From CAG-1782 sp964418255 (GTDB taxonomy: Bacteria; Bacillota; Clostridia; Christensenellales; DTU072), in contig CAYQKV010000004.1 in assembly GCA_964418255.1 (NCBI GenBank), positions 103,855 through 167,854 of the forward strand: DNA of 64,000 bases, in the 5' to 3' direction. The notes beneath the pieces were generated by a model, which did no database searches, was not told the origin of the DNA, and saw nothing but the letters and a program-made list of their open reading frames with translations. Below are positions 1-8,041 of the stretch, piece after piece. The position numbers and the translations under genes were made by a program. Positions within the stretch are counted from its first letter, which is position 1. Each line of letters opens with the position of its first letter.

Positions 1-367
1 TTCCCGCGACGAATTCTGCGACATAATTCTCAATCTTGTCCGAGAAAAGGAAATAGGCGTTCTTTTCTCCACTCACATAATTTCCGACCTTACGAAAATC
101 GCCGACGACATAGCCTTTATCGACGACGGAAATCTGATTGTTTTCGAAGAAACGGAAACTCTTCTTTCCCGTTACGAAACGGCGTTTTTCCGCACCGAGG
201 CGGAGGCACTCGTCTGCGGCGTTCCTCTTATAGGGTTAAAACGCGTTAAAAGCGGGTTCGAGGCTTTAATTCCTTTCGGTTCGGGCAAGGACTTAACCGT
301 GGAAAGAGCCGACCTTGAAACGATAATTTTACATCTTCAATGCGAAAGGAGAAAAAACGATGACTAA
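1..367 (+). CDS. ABC transporter ATP-binding protein, C-terminal part (cut by window edge)
   Basis: The reading frame is open from base 2 and ends in TAA at 365-367, so only the last ~121 residues are present. The visible part starts just before the H-switch: STHIISDLTKIAD, with the histidine that contacts ATP gamma-phosphate in ABC ATPases, followed by the DDIAFIDDGNLI strand typical of ABC-2 type exporters. Walker A, signature and Walker B motifs lie upstream of the window. The stop overlaps the next gene by 8 bases, and that gene is an ABC-2 permease, so the two form one exporter. Substrate cannot be told. In relatives such pairs often follow a GntR regulator, which would be off the window. 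Confidence 0.85.
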   Translation, partial: SRDEFCDIILNLVREKEIGVLFSTHIISDLTKIADDIAFIDDGNLIVFEETETLLSRYETAFFRTEAEALVCGVPLIGLKRVKSGFEALIPFGSGKDLTVERADLETIILHLQCERRKNDD

Positions 368-1013
368 ACTTTTACGCAAGGAATTTGCCCTGGCTCTTCA
401 CCCTACGGCGTACTTTTTTCTATGTTTTTGCCTGTTCGTTTTCATTCCGAACTATCCGTACGAAGTTATGTACTTCTTTTCCTGTCTTTCGGTGTTTTTC
501 ACCTGTCTTACGGGGCGGGAAAACAAAGACCTGCTCTTTTCCTGTATACTTCCCGTAAGCAAGAAAGAGGTTGCGACCGCTCGCATACTTTCGTCTGTAA
601 TTATGCAACTGAGTCTTATCGTTCTTTCGGCGTGCACGGTAGCGGTTAAAAATCTTATTCCAACGCTAAACGCCGCAAATCTTGCCGGACTTGACGCAAA
701 CGCCGCTCTTATCGGCGAAGGTTTTCTTATTCTCGGGCTGTTCAACGCGGTGTTTTTCCCGTTATATTTTTCCGACCCGAACAAGGTGGGAATTCCCTTT
801 ATCGTTTCTTCGGCGTGCGTATTTCTTCTGATAATTATTTCCGTCGCGCTGTGTTCTGCGATACCCTCTTTGAAAAACACGTTCGACTCGCCCGACCCGA
901 TTTTCATCGGCGGAAAACTGATTTTCACCGCAATCTCCGCTCTTATTTACGCCGCGCTTACCTACGTTTCCGTTCGCGTTTCATCGGCAAAATTCGAAAA
1001 AGTAAACCTATGA
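360..1013 (+). CDS. ABC-2 type transporter permease
   Basis: 217-residue membrane protein with about six hydrophobic segments. The N-terminus (MTKLLRKEF), the early pair of membrane spans and the cytoplasmic stretch LLFSCILPVSKKEVATARI match the ABC-2 permease family often seen with single-domain ATPases in Clostridia (Pfam ABC2_membrane_5 type). It starts inside the end of the ATPase gene (8-base overlap), with GAAAGGAG just upstream as ribosome site, so the two are translated together. It would form the membrane channel of an exporter; the cargo is unknown. It ends in TGA, and a 34-bp repeat lies about 30 bases downstream. Confidence 0.8.
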   Translation: MTKLLRKEFALALHPTAYFFLCFCLFVFIPNYPYEVMYFFSCLSVFFTCLTGRENKDLLFSCILPVSKKEVATARILSSVIMQLSLIVLSACTVAVKNLIPTLNAANLAGLDANAALIGEGFLILGLFNAVFFPLYFSDPNKVGIPFIVSSACVFLLIIISVALCSAIPSLKNTFDSPDPIFIGGKLIFTAISALIYAALTYVSVRVSSAKFEKVNL

Positions 1014-1044
1014 CTTCGCTTTTATCAGGAGAGACGACGATTCG

Positions 1045-1078
1045 CTTACGAAAAAAATCAACGCAATCTCTCCACTCC
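1045..1078. repeat. Truncated end of a MITE-like repeat (second copy at 54116-54149)
   Basis: 34 bases here are identical to 54116-54149, and similarity extends upstream to about 1033 with two mismatches. At 54 kb the same sequence is the right end of a 195-bp element with inverted ends. Here the left part is missing, so this is a truncated copy sitting just after the permease gene. Two exact 34-bp matches in otherwise unrelated intergenic regions 53 kb apart cannot be chance. Confidence 0.75.
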
Positions 1079-1091
1079 GACTTTTATTATA

Positions 1092-1120
1092 TTTACAAAC
1101 ACGCGCGTTTGTAGTATAAT
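1092..1120 (+). promoter_or_regulatory. Promoter of the small membrane protein gene (possibly also ybaB-recR)
   Basis: TTTACA at 1092-1097 and a perfect TATAAT at 1115-1120 with a 17-base spacer. The expected start lies near 1127, giving a leader of about 28 bases to the GTG start at 1155. Confidence 0.75.
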
Positions 1121-1154
1121 AAACGGGAAAAAACTGTAAATGAGGTGTATTGCC

Positions 1155-1643
1155 GTGCGTAAAATCGACTTAACCGAACGTTTATCGAAAAAGAACACGA
1201 TTATCGCCGTCGTCTGCATAGTCGTATTTCTGATTATCGGCTTTGTTGCGGCGGTTGTCGGACATCGCGCTTATCTCGATTCCCGCGAAGCGGAAATAAC
1301 AAATATTTCCTATTCTTCGAGCGCGAAACTCTTTATGCGCGCCGACGGGGTGACTCTGGTCTGTAAATATTCGTCTTCGGACGTTTCGGTCGCTCTTGAC
1401 AAAGTTCTTTCTTTGTCCAAAGGCGCGAGTTTGTCCGTTGTCTCCGTGGTTGACGAAAACGGTTCGCCCGTTTCTCACAGCGGCGTTTCTTTCGACGTAT
1501 CGGACGGACAGCGGTATTTCGTCATTCTCAACGTAAAATCTTTCGGCGGCGTTCACACCAACGGATACGTTCTCGAAATCGTCTCCGAAGAAGACTTCGA
1601 CGTCAACGGCACTACTCCGTTTTCTTTCGGACCAATTTTATAA
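1155..1643 (+). CDS. Membrane-anchored protein of unknown function
   Basis: I place the start at GTG 1155, not at the ATG at 1140: GAGGTG lies 7 bases before the GTG, whereas the ATG has no ribosome site. The product has about 162 residues: a short basic N-terminus (KIDLTERLSKKN), one strong membrane span (IIAVVCIVVFLIIGFVAAVV) and an extracytoplasmic domain of about 120 residues rich in beta-strand-like sequence with several VxVxV stretches. No catalytic motif or known family is recognised. It lies between an ABC exporter and ybaB-recR, has its own promoter, and ends 35 bases before ybaB, so it may be cotranscribed with it. Confidence 0.65.
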   Translation: MRKIDLTERLSKKNTIIAVVCIVVFLIIGFVAAVVGHRAYLDSREAEITNISYSSSAKLFMRADGVTLVCKYSSSDVSVALDKVLSLSKGASLSVVSVVDENGSPVSHSGVSFDVSDGQRYFVILNVKSFGGVHTNGYVLEIVSEEDFDVNGTTPFSFGPIL

Positions 1644-1678
1644 AAATCGCTCAAACACTATAAGCAAGGAGAAATATT

Positions 1679-2017
1679 ATGGCAAAATTCAACGGTTACG
1701 GCGGCGGAAATATGCAACAGATAATGCGCCAGGCGCAGAAAATGCAAGCCGACCTTAAAGCGGCGCAGGAAGAACTTGCCGACACCGAGGTGGTGGCTAC
1801 CGCGGGCGGCGGAATGGTGGAAGTGGTTATGTCCTGCGACAGAAAAATAAGTTCCATCAAAATTGCGCCCGAAGCGGTCGACCCTGACGACGTGGAGATG
1901 CTCGAAGATATGATTATGGCGGGCATTAACGAAGCGATGTCTCTGGTAGAACAGGAAAACGAGCGCATAATGGGACCCCTTACCGGCGGACTCGGCGGTC
2001 TCGGAGGTCTTATATGA
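1679..2017 (+). CDS. YbaB/EbfC family nucleoid-associated protein
   Basis: 112 residues with the features of the YbaB/EbfC family: a glycine-rich N-terminus, a long first helix (MRQAQKMQADLKAAQEELA), the glycine-rich turn TAGGGMVEVVM, and a glycine-rich C-terminus. Members form dimers that bind DNA and affect nucleoid structure; their exact role is unsettled. AAGGAGA precedes the ATG. The gene overlaps recR by 4 bases (ATGA), the usual ybaB-recR arrangement. In many bacteria dnaX is the first gene of this operon; here dnaX is 2 kb away on the opposite strand. Confidence 0.92.
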   Translation: MAKFNGYGGGNMQQIMRQAQKMQADLKAAQEELADTEVVATAGGGMVEVVMSCDRKISSIKIAPEAVDPDDVEMLEDMIMAGINEAMSLVEQENERIMGPLTGGLGGLGGLI

Positions 2018-2604
2018 TACAGTCGGAAAGCGTCAACAAACTGATTGCCGCTTTTCGCACCCTTCCCGGCGTCGGCACAAAAACCGCCGCGCGTTACGCC
2101 TACAAAATCATCGAAAGTTCGATAGAAGACGCGGAAGCGTTTGCCGAAGCGGTGTTAAACGCTAAGAAAAACGTTAAATTCTGTTCTGTTTGCGGCAATT
2201 TTACCGAAAACGAAGTTTGCGAATACTGCTCTACCCGTTCTCCGCGGGTTATCTGCGTTGTCGCTCAACCGAAGGACATCGACCCTATCGAAAAGACGGG
2301 GGCGTTCGACGGTTCGTACCACGTTCTTCACGGCGTTATCGACATACAGAAAGGGATAGACGCGGACAAAATCCGCATACGCGAGCTTATTTCCCGTATT
2401 TCCGAGGGCAAAACCGAAGAAGTCATCGTCGCGACCAACCCCGACCTCGGCGGGGAACTTACGGGCGCGTACATTGCCGCGGCTCTCAAACCCCTCGGGG
2501 TAAAGGTCACCCGCCTTGCTTACGGCATAAGCGTGGGCAGCGAAATAGAATACGCCGATTCCAACACGCTCCAACACGCTTTGAGCGACAGAAAACCCAT
2601 TTAA
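2014..2604 (+). CDS. recR: Recombination protein RecR
   Basis: 196 residues, the normal length. Seen in order: helix-hairpin-helix (LPGVGTKTAARYAY, residues 17-30), a four-cysteine zinc finger (C57, C60, C69, C72), and a Toprim domain (VVAQPKDIDPIEKTG, then ATNPDLGGELTGAYIA). RecR acts with RecF and RecO to load RecA on single-stranded gaps during DNA repair. Start codon lies in the 4-base overlap with ybaB, implying coupled translation. It ends two bases before the convergent TspO gene; no terminator fits between them, so the two transcripts must overlap. Confidence 0.97.
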   Translation: MIQSESVNKLIAAFRTLPGVGTKTAARYAYKIIESSIEDAEAFAEAVLNAKKNVKFCSVCGNFTENEVCEYCSTRSPRVICVVAQPKDIDPIEKTGAFDGSYHVLHGVIDIQKGIDADKIRIRELISRISEGKTEEVIVATNPDLGGELTGAYIAAALKPLGVKVTRLAYGISVGSEIEYADSNTLQHALSDRKPI

Positions 2605-2606
2605 TT

Positions 2607-3065
2607 TCAGCTATTCATTACCAAAAGGATAATATTCAATCCCGACATAAAACAATACCAAACGAGATTTACAAGCGCGCCCGTCCAACCGAAACGGGTG
2701 CGTTTTGTCGTTATCGCCAGAATTACGCCCTGCGCCGCCGTCGCGAGCGCGATAAAAACCGTGGAAACAACGATTGATTTCAGGCGAAACATCGCAAAAA
2801 ACCACAACGCGGTAAAAATCATAAACAAAATCGGCGCAAAAAGCGTTTTTCTCATTCGTTTTTCGACGGCGAACTCTCCCACCGTAACCGCGGTAAGAAT
2901 GTAGGAAAAGAGCCACCCCGCGGAAAACACTCCCCTGCTTAAATAGGGTTTCTCCATTCCGTTTATCCATTCGCTTTCCGCGATGCTCCAACCGTTTATC
3001 GCGCTCAGAATTATGACTGCCGTCAGACCGATACACAGTCCGACGGCGCGCATATACTTATTCAT
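2607..3065 (-). CDS. TspO/MBR (tryptophan-rich sensory protein) family membrane protein
   Basis: 152 residues, five predicted membrane spans, matching the size and topology of TspO. Visible family traits are KPYLSRGVFSAGWLFSYILT after the first span, ALWFFAMF in the third, and NLVWYCFMSGLN in the last. TspO proteins bind porphyrins and other hydrophobic ligands; the bacterial role is stress-related but unsettled. Tryptophan content is lower than in classical TspO and the spans are divergent, so function may differ. It starts 6 bases after the M1 peptidase gene, with a GGAG site inside that gene's end, so both are one operon. Confidence 0.75.
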   Translation of the reverse strand: MNKYMRAVGLCIGLTAVIILSAINGWSIAESEWINGMEKPYLSRGVFSAGWLFSYILTAVTVGEFAVEKRMRKTLFAPILFMIFTALWFFAMFRLKSIVVSTVFIALATAAQGVILAITTKRTRFGWTGALVNLVWYCFMSGLNIILLVMNS

Positions 3066-3071
3066 CTATAT

Positions 3072-4511
3072 TTACTCCGCTTCCGCAAAAGTGGTCGCTA
3101 TTATCTTTTCTCCCGTCCATCCGTCCATAAGACCTTTTATGTCTCCCATAGTTTTTTCCGCAGCCGCAAGAAACGCGTTTCTTCCGCCTATGCCGAACTT
3201 ATTGTCTTCATAGTACTTTTTTAGGCAAGCGACGAATTTTTCTTCCCCGAAAAGTTCGTAGAAATTATCGAACATCATACACGCCTTGAAATACTCCACC
3301 ATCGTATACTGATACTCGGTATATTCGTAAATAGGCTTATCCATTGCGAGGCTCGCGCCGGTTTTTCTGCGTTTTTGAAGTTTTTCATAGCACGCGTACG
3401 CCCTCTTCATAGCGTTGATTTCGCCTTTGAACTTTTCATCGTCCCCTTTCAGTCTGTAATAGTACGCCGCGGAAAACGTGGCGAGCCCTTCGTCCATATA
3501 ACTTTCGTTTATACAGTCGTTGCCCACAACTCCGTACCACCACTGGTGCGCCGTTTCGTGCAACACCGCGTCCGTAAGGTCGCTGCAAACTTCGGCTACG
3601 AGGGATATTCCGCTGTATTCCATTCCGTCGCACATAAAGGGGACTCTCGCCACCGTGTACGTGTCGTACGGGTACGCTCCGAACGCTTCGGAATAGGCGT
3701 TTATCGCGTTTACCGCCGTATCCAGGGTTTCTTGCGCGTTTTCGTCCTGTTTATAGAAGTAATATACGTTGACTTCCCCCGCTTTCGCGCTGAGCACGTT
3801 GTAATTCGCATTGCATACTATGGCAAAATCTCTTACGTTCTGCCCTTCCATTTTTATCGTCTGCCTTTCCCCGTTTTCGGTCGTCTCTCCGTTTTTAACC
3901 GAAGAACACACAACGAGGGATTTATCGCATTCGAAAGTTACGTTATAATCCGCGACGGAAGAAAACATCGGGTCGCCTATCGCGCAGAATTTGTCGGTTC
4001 TAAAACACTCGCCGTCATAAACGGATAGCTGAGGGTAAAAACCCGAAAGCGTGTAGGCGCCGTCGCACCCCGACAACCGAAGCAAGCCTTGCGGGACGGT
4101 GGTTACGAAAGAAAACGTAAACGCAATCTCCTCTCCTTTTTTCAAAGCGGCGTGAGAAACCGTAAGATACTCCTTGTCTTCGCTTAGCGTAAATTCGGCT
4201 TTTTCCCCGTTTACGGTTACCGAACTCACTTCTATGCCGCCGTAAGACGCAAGTTCCGAAGTATAAGCGGGATTGACCGCGTCCTGCGCGTAAGCGTTGG
4301 GATACAGGTGAAAAACCGATTGTCCGAGACCGTCTACGTAAATATTTTTATAACGCACCGTCTCTTCGCCCGTAAGCGTGTTTTCGCTAAGCGAGAGTTT
4401 CATTTCATAGGACAGACAGTCGTCGTCCGTCGTTTTATCCGTGCACGCGGCGAGAAGAATTCCCGTCGAAACAAGCACCGCAACAGCAAAAATAATCAAA
4501 TACTTCTTCAT
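3072..4511 (-). CDS. M1 family zinc metallopeptidase, lipoprotein
   Basis: 479 residues. It starts with a lipoprotein signal: a hydrophobic stretch ending in LLAAC, with the lipidated cysteine at position 23. The catalytic core is present: HETAH at 318-322 with the third zinc ligand E341, i.e. HExxH-x18-E as in aminopeptidase N. A substrate-binding segment, CDGMEYSGISL at 294-304, takes the place of the GAMEN motif. It is shorter than full M1 aminopeptidases because the C-terminal helical domain is reduced. It should be anchored outside the membrane, trimming peptides. TspO follows in the same operon. Confidence 0.9.
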   Translation of the reverse strand: MKKYLIIFAVAVLVSTGILLAACTDKTTDDDCLSYEMKLSLSENTLTGEETVRYKNIYVDGLGQSVFHLYPNAYAQDAVNPAYTSELASYGGIEVSSVTVNGEKAEFTLSEDKEYLTVSHAALKKGEEIAFTFSFVTTVPQGLLRLSGCDGAYTLSGFYPQLSVYDGECFRTDKFCAIGDPMFSSVADYNVTFECDKSLVVCSSVKNGETTENGERQTIKMEGQNVRDFAIVCNANYNVLSAKAGEVNVYYFYKQDENAQETLDTAVNAINAYSEAFGAYPYDTYTVARVPFMCDGMEYSGISLVAEVCSDLTDAVLHETAHQWWYGVVGNDCINESYMDEGLATFSAAYYYRLKGDDEKFKGEINAMKRAYACYEKLQKRRKTGASLAMDKPIYEYTEYQYTMVEYFKACMMFDNFYELFGEEKFVACLKKYYEDNKFGIGGRNAFLAAAEKTMGDIKGLMDGWTGEKIIATTFAEAE

Positions 4512-4680
4512 ACACTAACCTCAGTTAATAATCCATATGCCGCGTTTGGAAAATTTATGCCGTTTACTAAAATTTTACAGCTTTCGGTTTTCTTAAAACT
4601 TTTTTCGCTTGACTTTCTTTTCCTCTTATTCTATAATGAAAACATAAATTAAATAGCTCATAATTTTCCCCCTTATCATA

Positions 4681-4719
4681 AAGGAAAGGGCTTCGGCGTT
4701 TTGTCGAAGTCCTTTTCTT
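4681..4719 (-). terminator. Stem-loop after dnaX, likely terminator
   Basis: AAGGAAAGGGCTTCG at 4681-4695 pairs with 4705-4719, mismatches being mainly G-T type, with a 9-base loop. It lies 45 bases after the dnaX stop. A clear T-run is missing on the minus strand, so termination efficiency is uncertain. Confidence 0.55.
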
Positions 4720-4764
4720 ATTATAATATATCGCGTAAAGCGCGCGGTAATCGGGGCGCTTTTT

Positions 4765-6396
4765 TTAACGTTTGAACTTTATCTGTCCGCTGAACATATC
4801 GTTCAGCTTTGCTCTGCTCTCCTGAGAAACGCCTTTTGCTTCCTGTTTTCTGCACACAAATCTGAGTTTCCCGTCCGATTCCCGACTTATAATGTCGTTC
4901 ATCGTTTTATTCGCTTCGGGTTTGTTGAGTCTTTCAAACGTCGCGTTGTCCGTGACCGTAAGCACGAATTCGCTCCCCGAAACGACGTATCCGCCTTTTA
5001 TTCCTTCGCAGGCAATCTGTAAAAGGAGTTCGTTCGACGCCGCCAGCCGTTCCTGCACTCTCGCCCAGATTTCCCGTCCCTTTTCGTCGGTCGTCTCAGT
5101 CTCGTCGAACAGAGGCGTTTCCGTCTCTTTCTCCACCGCCACCGTAGCCAAAAGTTCGGTTATGTCCGTTTTCTTTTTCTTTTCTTGTCTTCCCGCTGAA
5201 CTTTCGACTTTTTCCGCGTTGTTGTTTGCCGTTACGGTCACTCCGTTTCTTTTAAGGTATTCGAGTTGTTCTTCGAGGTCTCTGATTCTGCCTTCGACTC
5301 CCTCCACGGTTGTTTCGGTTACGAGCGAGCACGCTTTTACTATGCTTGCTTCCATAAGTATACGCGGTTGAGACGCAAAGCGTAGTTGATTTTCCACTCC
5401 CGCCATTATCTCCATAGCCCGTCCTATGCGGTAATCGGAATATCTCTCCGCTCTATCTGCAAGCGTCGCGTATTCTTCTTTCGTCATAGTTTTGGGGCGG
5501 TACCCCTGCACGTTTTTTATCGTAATCAGTTCGTTGAAATAGTTTGCCAAATCCCGCCCGAGAGTGGTTCTTCCCATTCTGAGCAATCTGTCCGCCCCCG
5601 AAAGCGCGTTGCCCGTATTTCCGTCGAGAATTGCCCCGGCAAGTTCGTCAAGCTCGTTAAAATCGGTGGCGCACAGTACTTCGAGCGCGTCTTCGTAGGT
5701 TATTTTTCCGCCGCAATAGGACATACACATATCCGCCGCGCTCAGGGTGTCTCTTACGCTTCCCTCGCCGCTTACCGCGATTTTGAGCAAGGCGCGTTCG
5801 TCGTATTCCACGCCTAATTTGTCAAAAATCTTTTTGAGAAGTCCGACGAGTTCTTCCGTCTCCACGAGTCGGAAATCGAACCTTATACATCTTGAAAGAA
5901 TGGTCTGCGGGATTTTCTGAACTTCTGTGGTCGCAAGGATGAAAATTATATGCTCGGGCGGTTCTTCGAGTGTTTTCAAAAACGCGTTGAACGCGGACGC
6001 GCTGAGCATATGGACTTCGTCTATAATATAGACCTTATAGCGCCCCACCGTCGGGCGGTACATTACGTTTTCTTTAATCGTTCTTATTTCGTCCACGCCG
6101 TTGTTGCTTGCCGCGTCGATTTCGATAACGTCTACTCCCGTATTTTCCGCAAGGGTTCTGCAAACCTCGCATTCGTTGCACGGAGAGCCGTTTTTCGGCG
6201 AGAGGCAATTCACCGCTTTCGCAAAAATTTTCGCGCAGGAAGTCTTGCCCGTTCCTCTCGTGCCCGTGAAAAGGTACGCGTGCCTTACCGCGTCGGACTT
6301 AATCTGATTTGTAAGCGTTCTTACTATATGGTTTTGTCCGATAACTTCGTCGAACGTTTTCGGTCTGAATCTTCTGTAAATCGAGGTGTATTCCAT
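4765..6396 (-). CDS. dnaX: DNA polymerase III subunit gamma/tau (clamp loader ATPase)
   Basis: I choose the start at MEYTSIYRRFRPKTFDEVIG (ATG 6394-6396), the universal DnaX N-terminus, not the upstream in-frame codon at 6450; the product has 543 residues. Domains: Walker A GTRGTGKTS near residue 45, a zinc module with four cysteines just after it (CLSPKNGSPCNECEVC), Walker B IIDEVHML, the arginine-finger SRC motif, then the collar. A linker with KKKK and a C-terminal domain follow, which in tau contacts polymerase and helicase. There is no ribosome site: a promoter ends 7 bases before the ATG, so the mRNA is probably leaderless. An A-rich run in the linker could allow frameshifting to a short gamma form. 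Confidence 0.96.
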   Translation of the reverse strand: MEYTSIYRRFRPKTFDEVIGQNHIVRTLTNQIKSDAVRHAYLFTGTRGTGKTSCAKIFAKAVNCLSPKNGSPCNECEVCRTLAENTGVDVIEIDAASNNGVDEIRTIKENVMYRPTVGRYKVYIIDEVHMLSASAFNAFLKTLEEPPEHIIFILATTEVQKIPQTILSRCIRFDFRLVETEELVGLLKKIFDKLGVEYDERALLKIAVSGEGSVRDTLSAADMCMSYCGGKITYEDALEVLCATDFNELDELAGAILDGNTGNALSGADRLLRMGRTTLGRDLANYFNELITIKNVQGYRPKTMTKEEYATLADRAERYSDYRIGRAMEIMAGVENQLRFASQPRILMEASIVKACSLVTETTVEGVEGRIRDLEEQLEYLKRNGVTVTANNNAEKVESSAGRQEKKKKTDITELLATVAVEKETETPLFDETETTDEKGREIWARVQERLAASNELLLQIACEGIKGGYVVSGSEFVLTVTDNATFERLNKPEANKTMNDIISRESDGKLRFVCRKQEAKGVSQESRAKLNDMFSGQIKFKR

Positions 6397-6403
6397 AGAT
6401 ATT

Positions 6404-6432
6404 AGTATAACCCAAATTCCCTGCGAATGCAA
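6404..6432 (-). promoter_or_regulatory. dnaX promoter, leaderless type
   Basis: On the minus strand TTGCAT (6432-6427), a 17-base spacer, then TATACT (6409-6404). Only 7 bases separate the -10 box from the ATG, so transcription should begin at or one base before the start codon. Confidence 0.75.
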
Positions 6433-6573
6433 CGCATAATTTCCCCGCATATGGCAAAAATTCCAAATAACGAATAAGGAATGGACATATCGCGTTTTCC
6501 GCCTGCGCTTGTCGTTTCAAAAAACGCAATATCCCCGCTTCGACTACTGTAAAAACTTTTTTAGGAGGTAATT

Positions 6574-6729
6574 ATGGATACGAACAAAGAAAAAGTCAAA
6601 CCCGACAAAGAAAAAGCGACCCGCCCGTCGGTTTACCGCTGCGCTTCGTGCGGCGTAACGATGCAATGTAACGGCACGCCGAAAGTTTGTCCGAAGTGCG
6701 ACAACGAAAAATTTTATTTAGTGAAGTAA
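6574..6729 (+). CDS. Small zinc-ribbon protein (51 residues)
   Basis: ATG at 6574 preceded by a perfect AGGAGG (6563-6568). The product has a lysine-rich tail of about 20 residues, then a four-cysteine ribbon: CASC, nine residues, then CPKC (cysteines at about 23, 26, 39, 42; a further cysteine at 32), ending in FYLVK. The knuckle pair resembles rubredoxin-like and RCKP-type zinc ribbons of small Firmicutes proteins. Function unknown; nucleic-acid or protein binding are possible. The gene stands alone between divergent dnaX and the convergent kinase gene, and ends before a 16-bp perfect hairpin. Confidence 0.8.
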   Translation: MDTNKEKVKPDKEKATRPSVYRCASCGVTMQCNGTPKVCPKCDNEKFYLVK

Positions 6730-6768
6730 AAGGAACCGATATATCGCATTTATTTACGCCTGTAAAAC

Positions 6769-6803
6769 GAAAAGAAACATATTTCATAAATATGTTTCTT
6801 TTC
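6769..6803. terminator. Bidirectional AT-rich terminator hairpin
   Basis: A perfect 16-bp stem (6769-6784 with 6788-6803) and a 3-base loop, lying between the convergent zinc-ribbon gene and the histidine kinase gene. The stem is AT-rich with A-rich and T-rich flanks on each strand, so it can serve both genes. Confidence 0.7.
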
Positions 6804-6832
6804 TTAATAAATCGGTAATATTGAAAATAACA

Positions 6833-8041
6833 TCAGTTCGCTTCCTTAAAAACCGCGATAAACTCGGTATAGCTTCCTTCCTTGCTGTCCACGCCTATCG
6901 TTCCGTTATTTGCGTCGGTAATCGCTTTTGCTATGGAAAGTCCGAGTCCGAAACTGCCGCTTCCGGTGTGCGACTCGTCGCATCTGTAAAATCTGTCGAA
7001 GAGTTTGGGCATTCTTTCTCGCGGTATGCCTTCGCCCGTATTGCGCACTTTAAGCACTGCTTTATGTTTCTCGGAAGCGAGGGTTACGGTTATTTTTCCG
7101 TTGGGTTCGGTATATTTAAGCGCGTTGTCTATGAAAATATAGACGAGTTTTTCCATATCGTCTCTTCTTGCCGTAATGCTTATTCCCGGCGCGACGGAAG
7201 AATCGGTTTCTATATTCCTTTCGAACGCGAGCACCTCGGTTTCCAGCACGACGCTTTCTACAATCGTCGACAAATCGACTTTGGTAAAATCTTTTTCTCT
7301 GACCGCTTCGAACCGCGCGAGCAACAACATTTCGTTTATCATCGCGCTCATTCTGTTTACCTGCGTTCCTATTCCCGAAAGCCATTTTTTCTGTTCTTCA
7401 CCCAGTCCTTCGGAAGCGGTGAGAATGGAAAGGTTTGTATTTATTATCGTAAGGGGGGTTTTGAGTTCGTGAGAGGCGTTTGCGACGAGTTCTTTCTGTT
7501 TCTCGAAGGTTTCCTCTATCGGCGCGAGATTTCTCGTCGTAAACCTCATTACGAAAAACGCGACCACCGCCATAACCGCTACGCAGGTGATGAGCATAGT
7601 GAGAAGGGACACGATAAACGAGTCGTACTCTCCCGTATAGTCGTAGACGTAAACGGTATAATACGCGTCCCCGCCGTTTTCTATGACGGAATACGCGATA
7701 TAACTCCCGTTTATAACGGTTTTTTCGCTTCCCTCTGTCGCCACGGCGAGCAGTCTTACCACGGTTTCCTCGTCGTAAAAGGACGGGTCGGAAAGTTTAC
7801 GCTTTCCGTCGGAATAAACCCTTATTATGAGCGTATTTCGCGCTTCCACGCGTTCGAGTTCGGAATTAAACGGTTCGGAAAAATAGTCTCCCGCTTTTTC
7901 AAGCGCGGAAAGTCGTTTATCCACGGTATTTATCATTCGTTCGTAGTTGTAAACGCAACTGAACGCGAAAACCGCAAGCAGAACCAAAGCTATTACGGCA
8001 ATCTGATACAGCGCCGTCCGCCTGCGTAATTTCCGAAACAT
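6833..8041 (-). CDS. Sensor histidine kinase of an OmpR-type two-component system
   Basis: 402 residues. Two membrane spans (about 11-30 and 143-165) bracket an extracytoplasmic sensor domain of ~110 residues. A HAMP-like linker follows, then the phospho-acceptor H191 in NASHELKTPLTIINTN, an N box (VYIFIDNALKYT), and ATP-lid motifs (RNTGEGIP, DRFYRCDESHTGSGSFGLGLSIAK). All catalytic residues look intact. Its start codon overlaps the regulator's stop by one base (TAATG), so the pair is translationally coupled. The signal is unknown. The giant surface protein gene lies immediately upstream on the same strand but is separated by hairpins. Confidence 0.95.
   Translation of the reverse strand: MFRKLRRRTALYQIAVIALVLLAVFAFSCVYNYERMINTVDKRLSALEKAGDYFSEPFNSELERVEARNTLIIRVYSDGKRKLSDPSFYDEETVVRLLAVATEGSEKTVINGSYIAYSVIENGGDAYYTVYVYDYTGEYDSFIVSLLTMLITCVAVMAVVAFFVMRFTTRNLAPIEETFEKQKELVANASHELKTPLTIINTNLSILTASEGLGEEQKKWLSGIGTQVNRMSAMINEMLLLARFEAVREKDFTKVDLSTIVESVVLETEVLAFERNIETDSSVAPGISITARRDDMEKLVYIFIDNALKYTEPNGKITVTLASEKHKAVLKVRNTGEGIPRERMPKLFDRFYRCDESHTGSGSFGLGLSIAKAITDANNGTIGVDSKEGSYTEFIAVFKEAN

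Noticed and set aside
6821..8029. 402-codon frame opposite the histidine kinase
   Set aside because: Same length as the real gene on the other strand because codon bias keeps both open; no family features.
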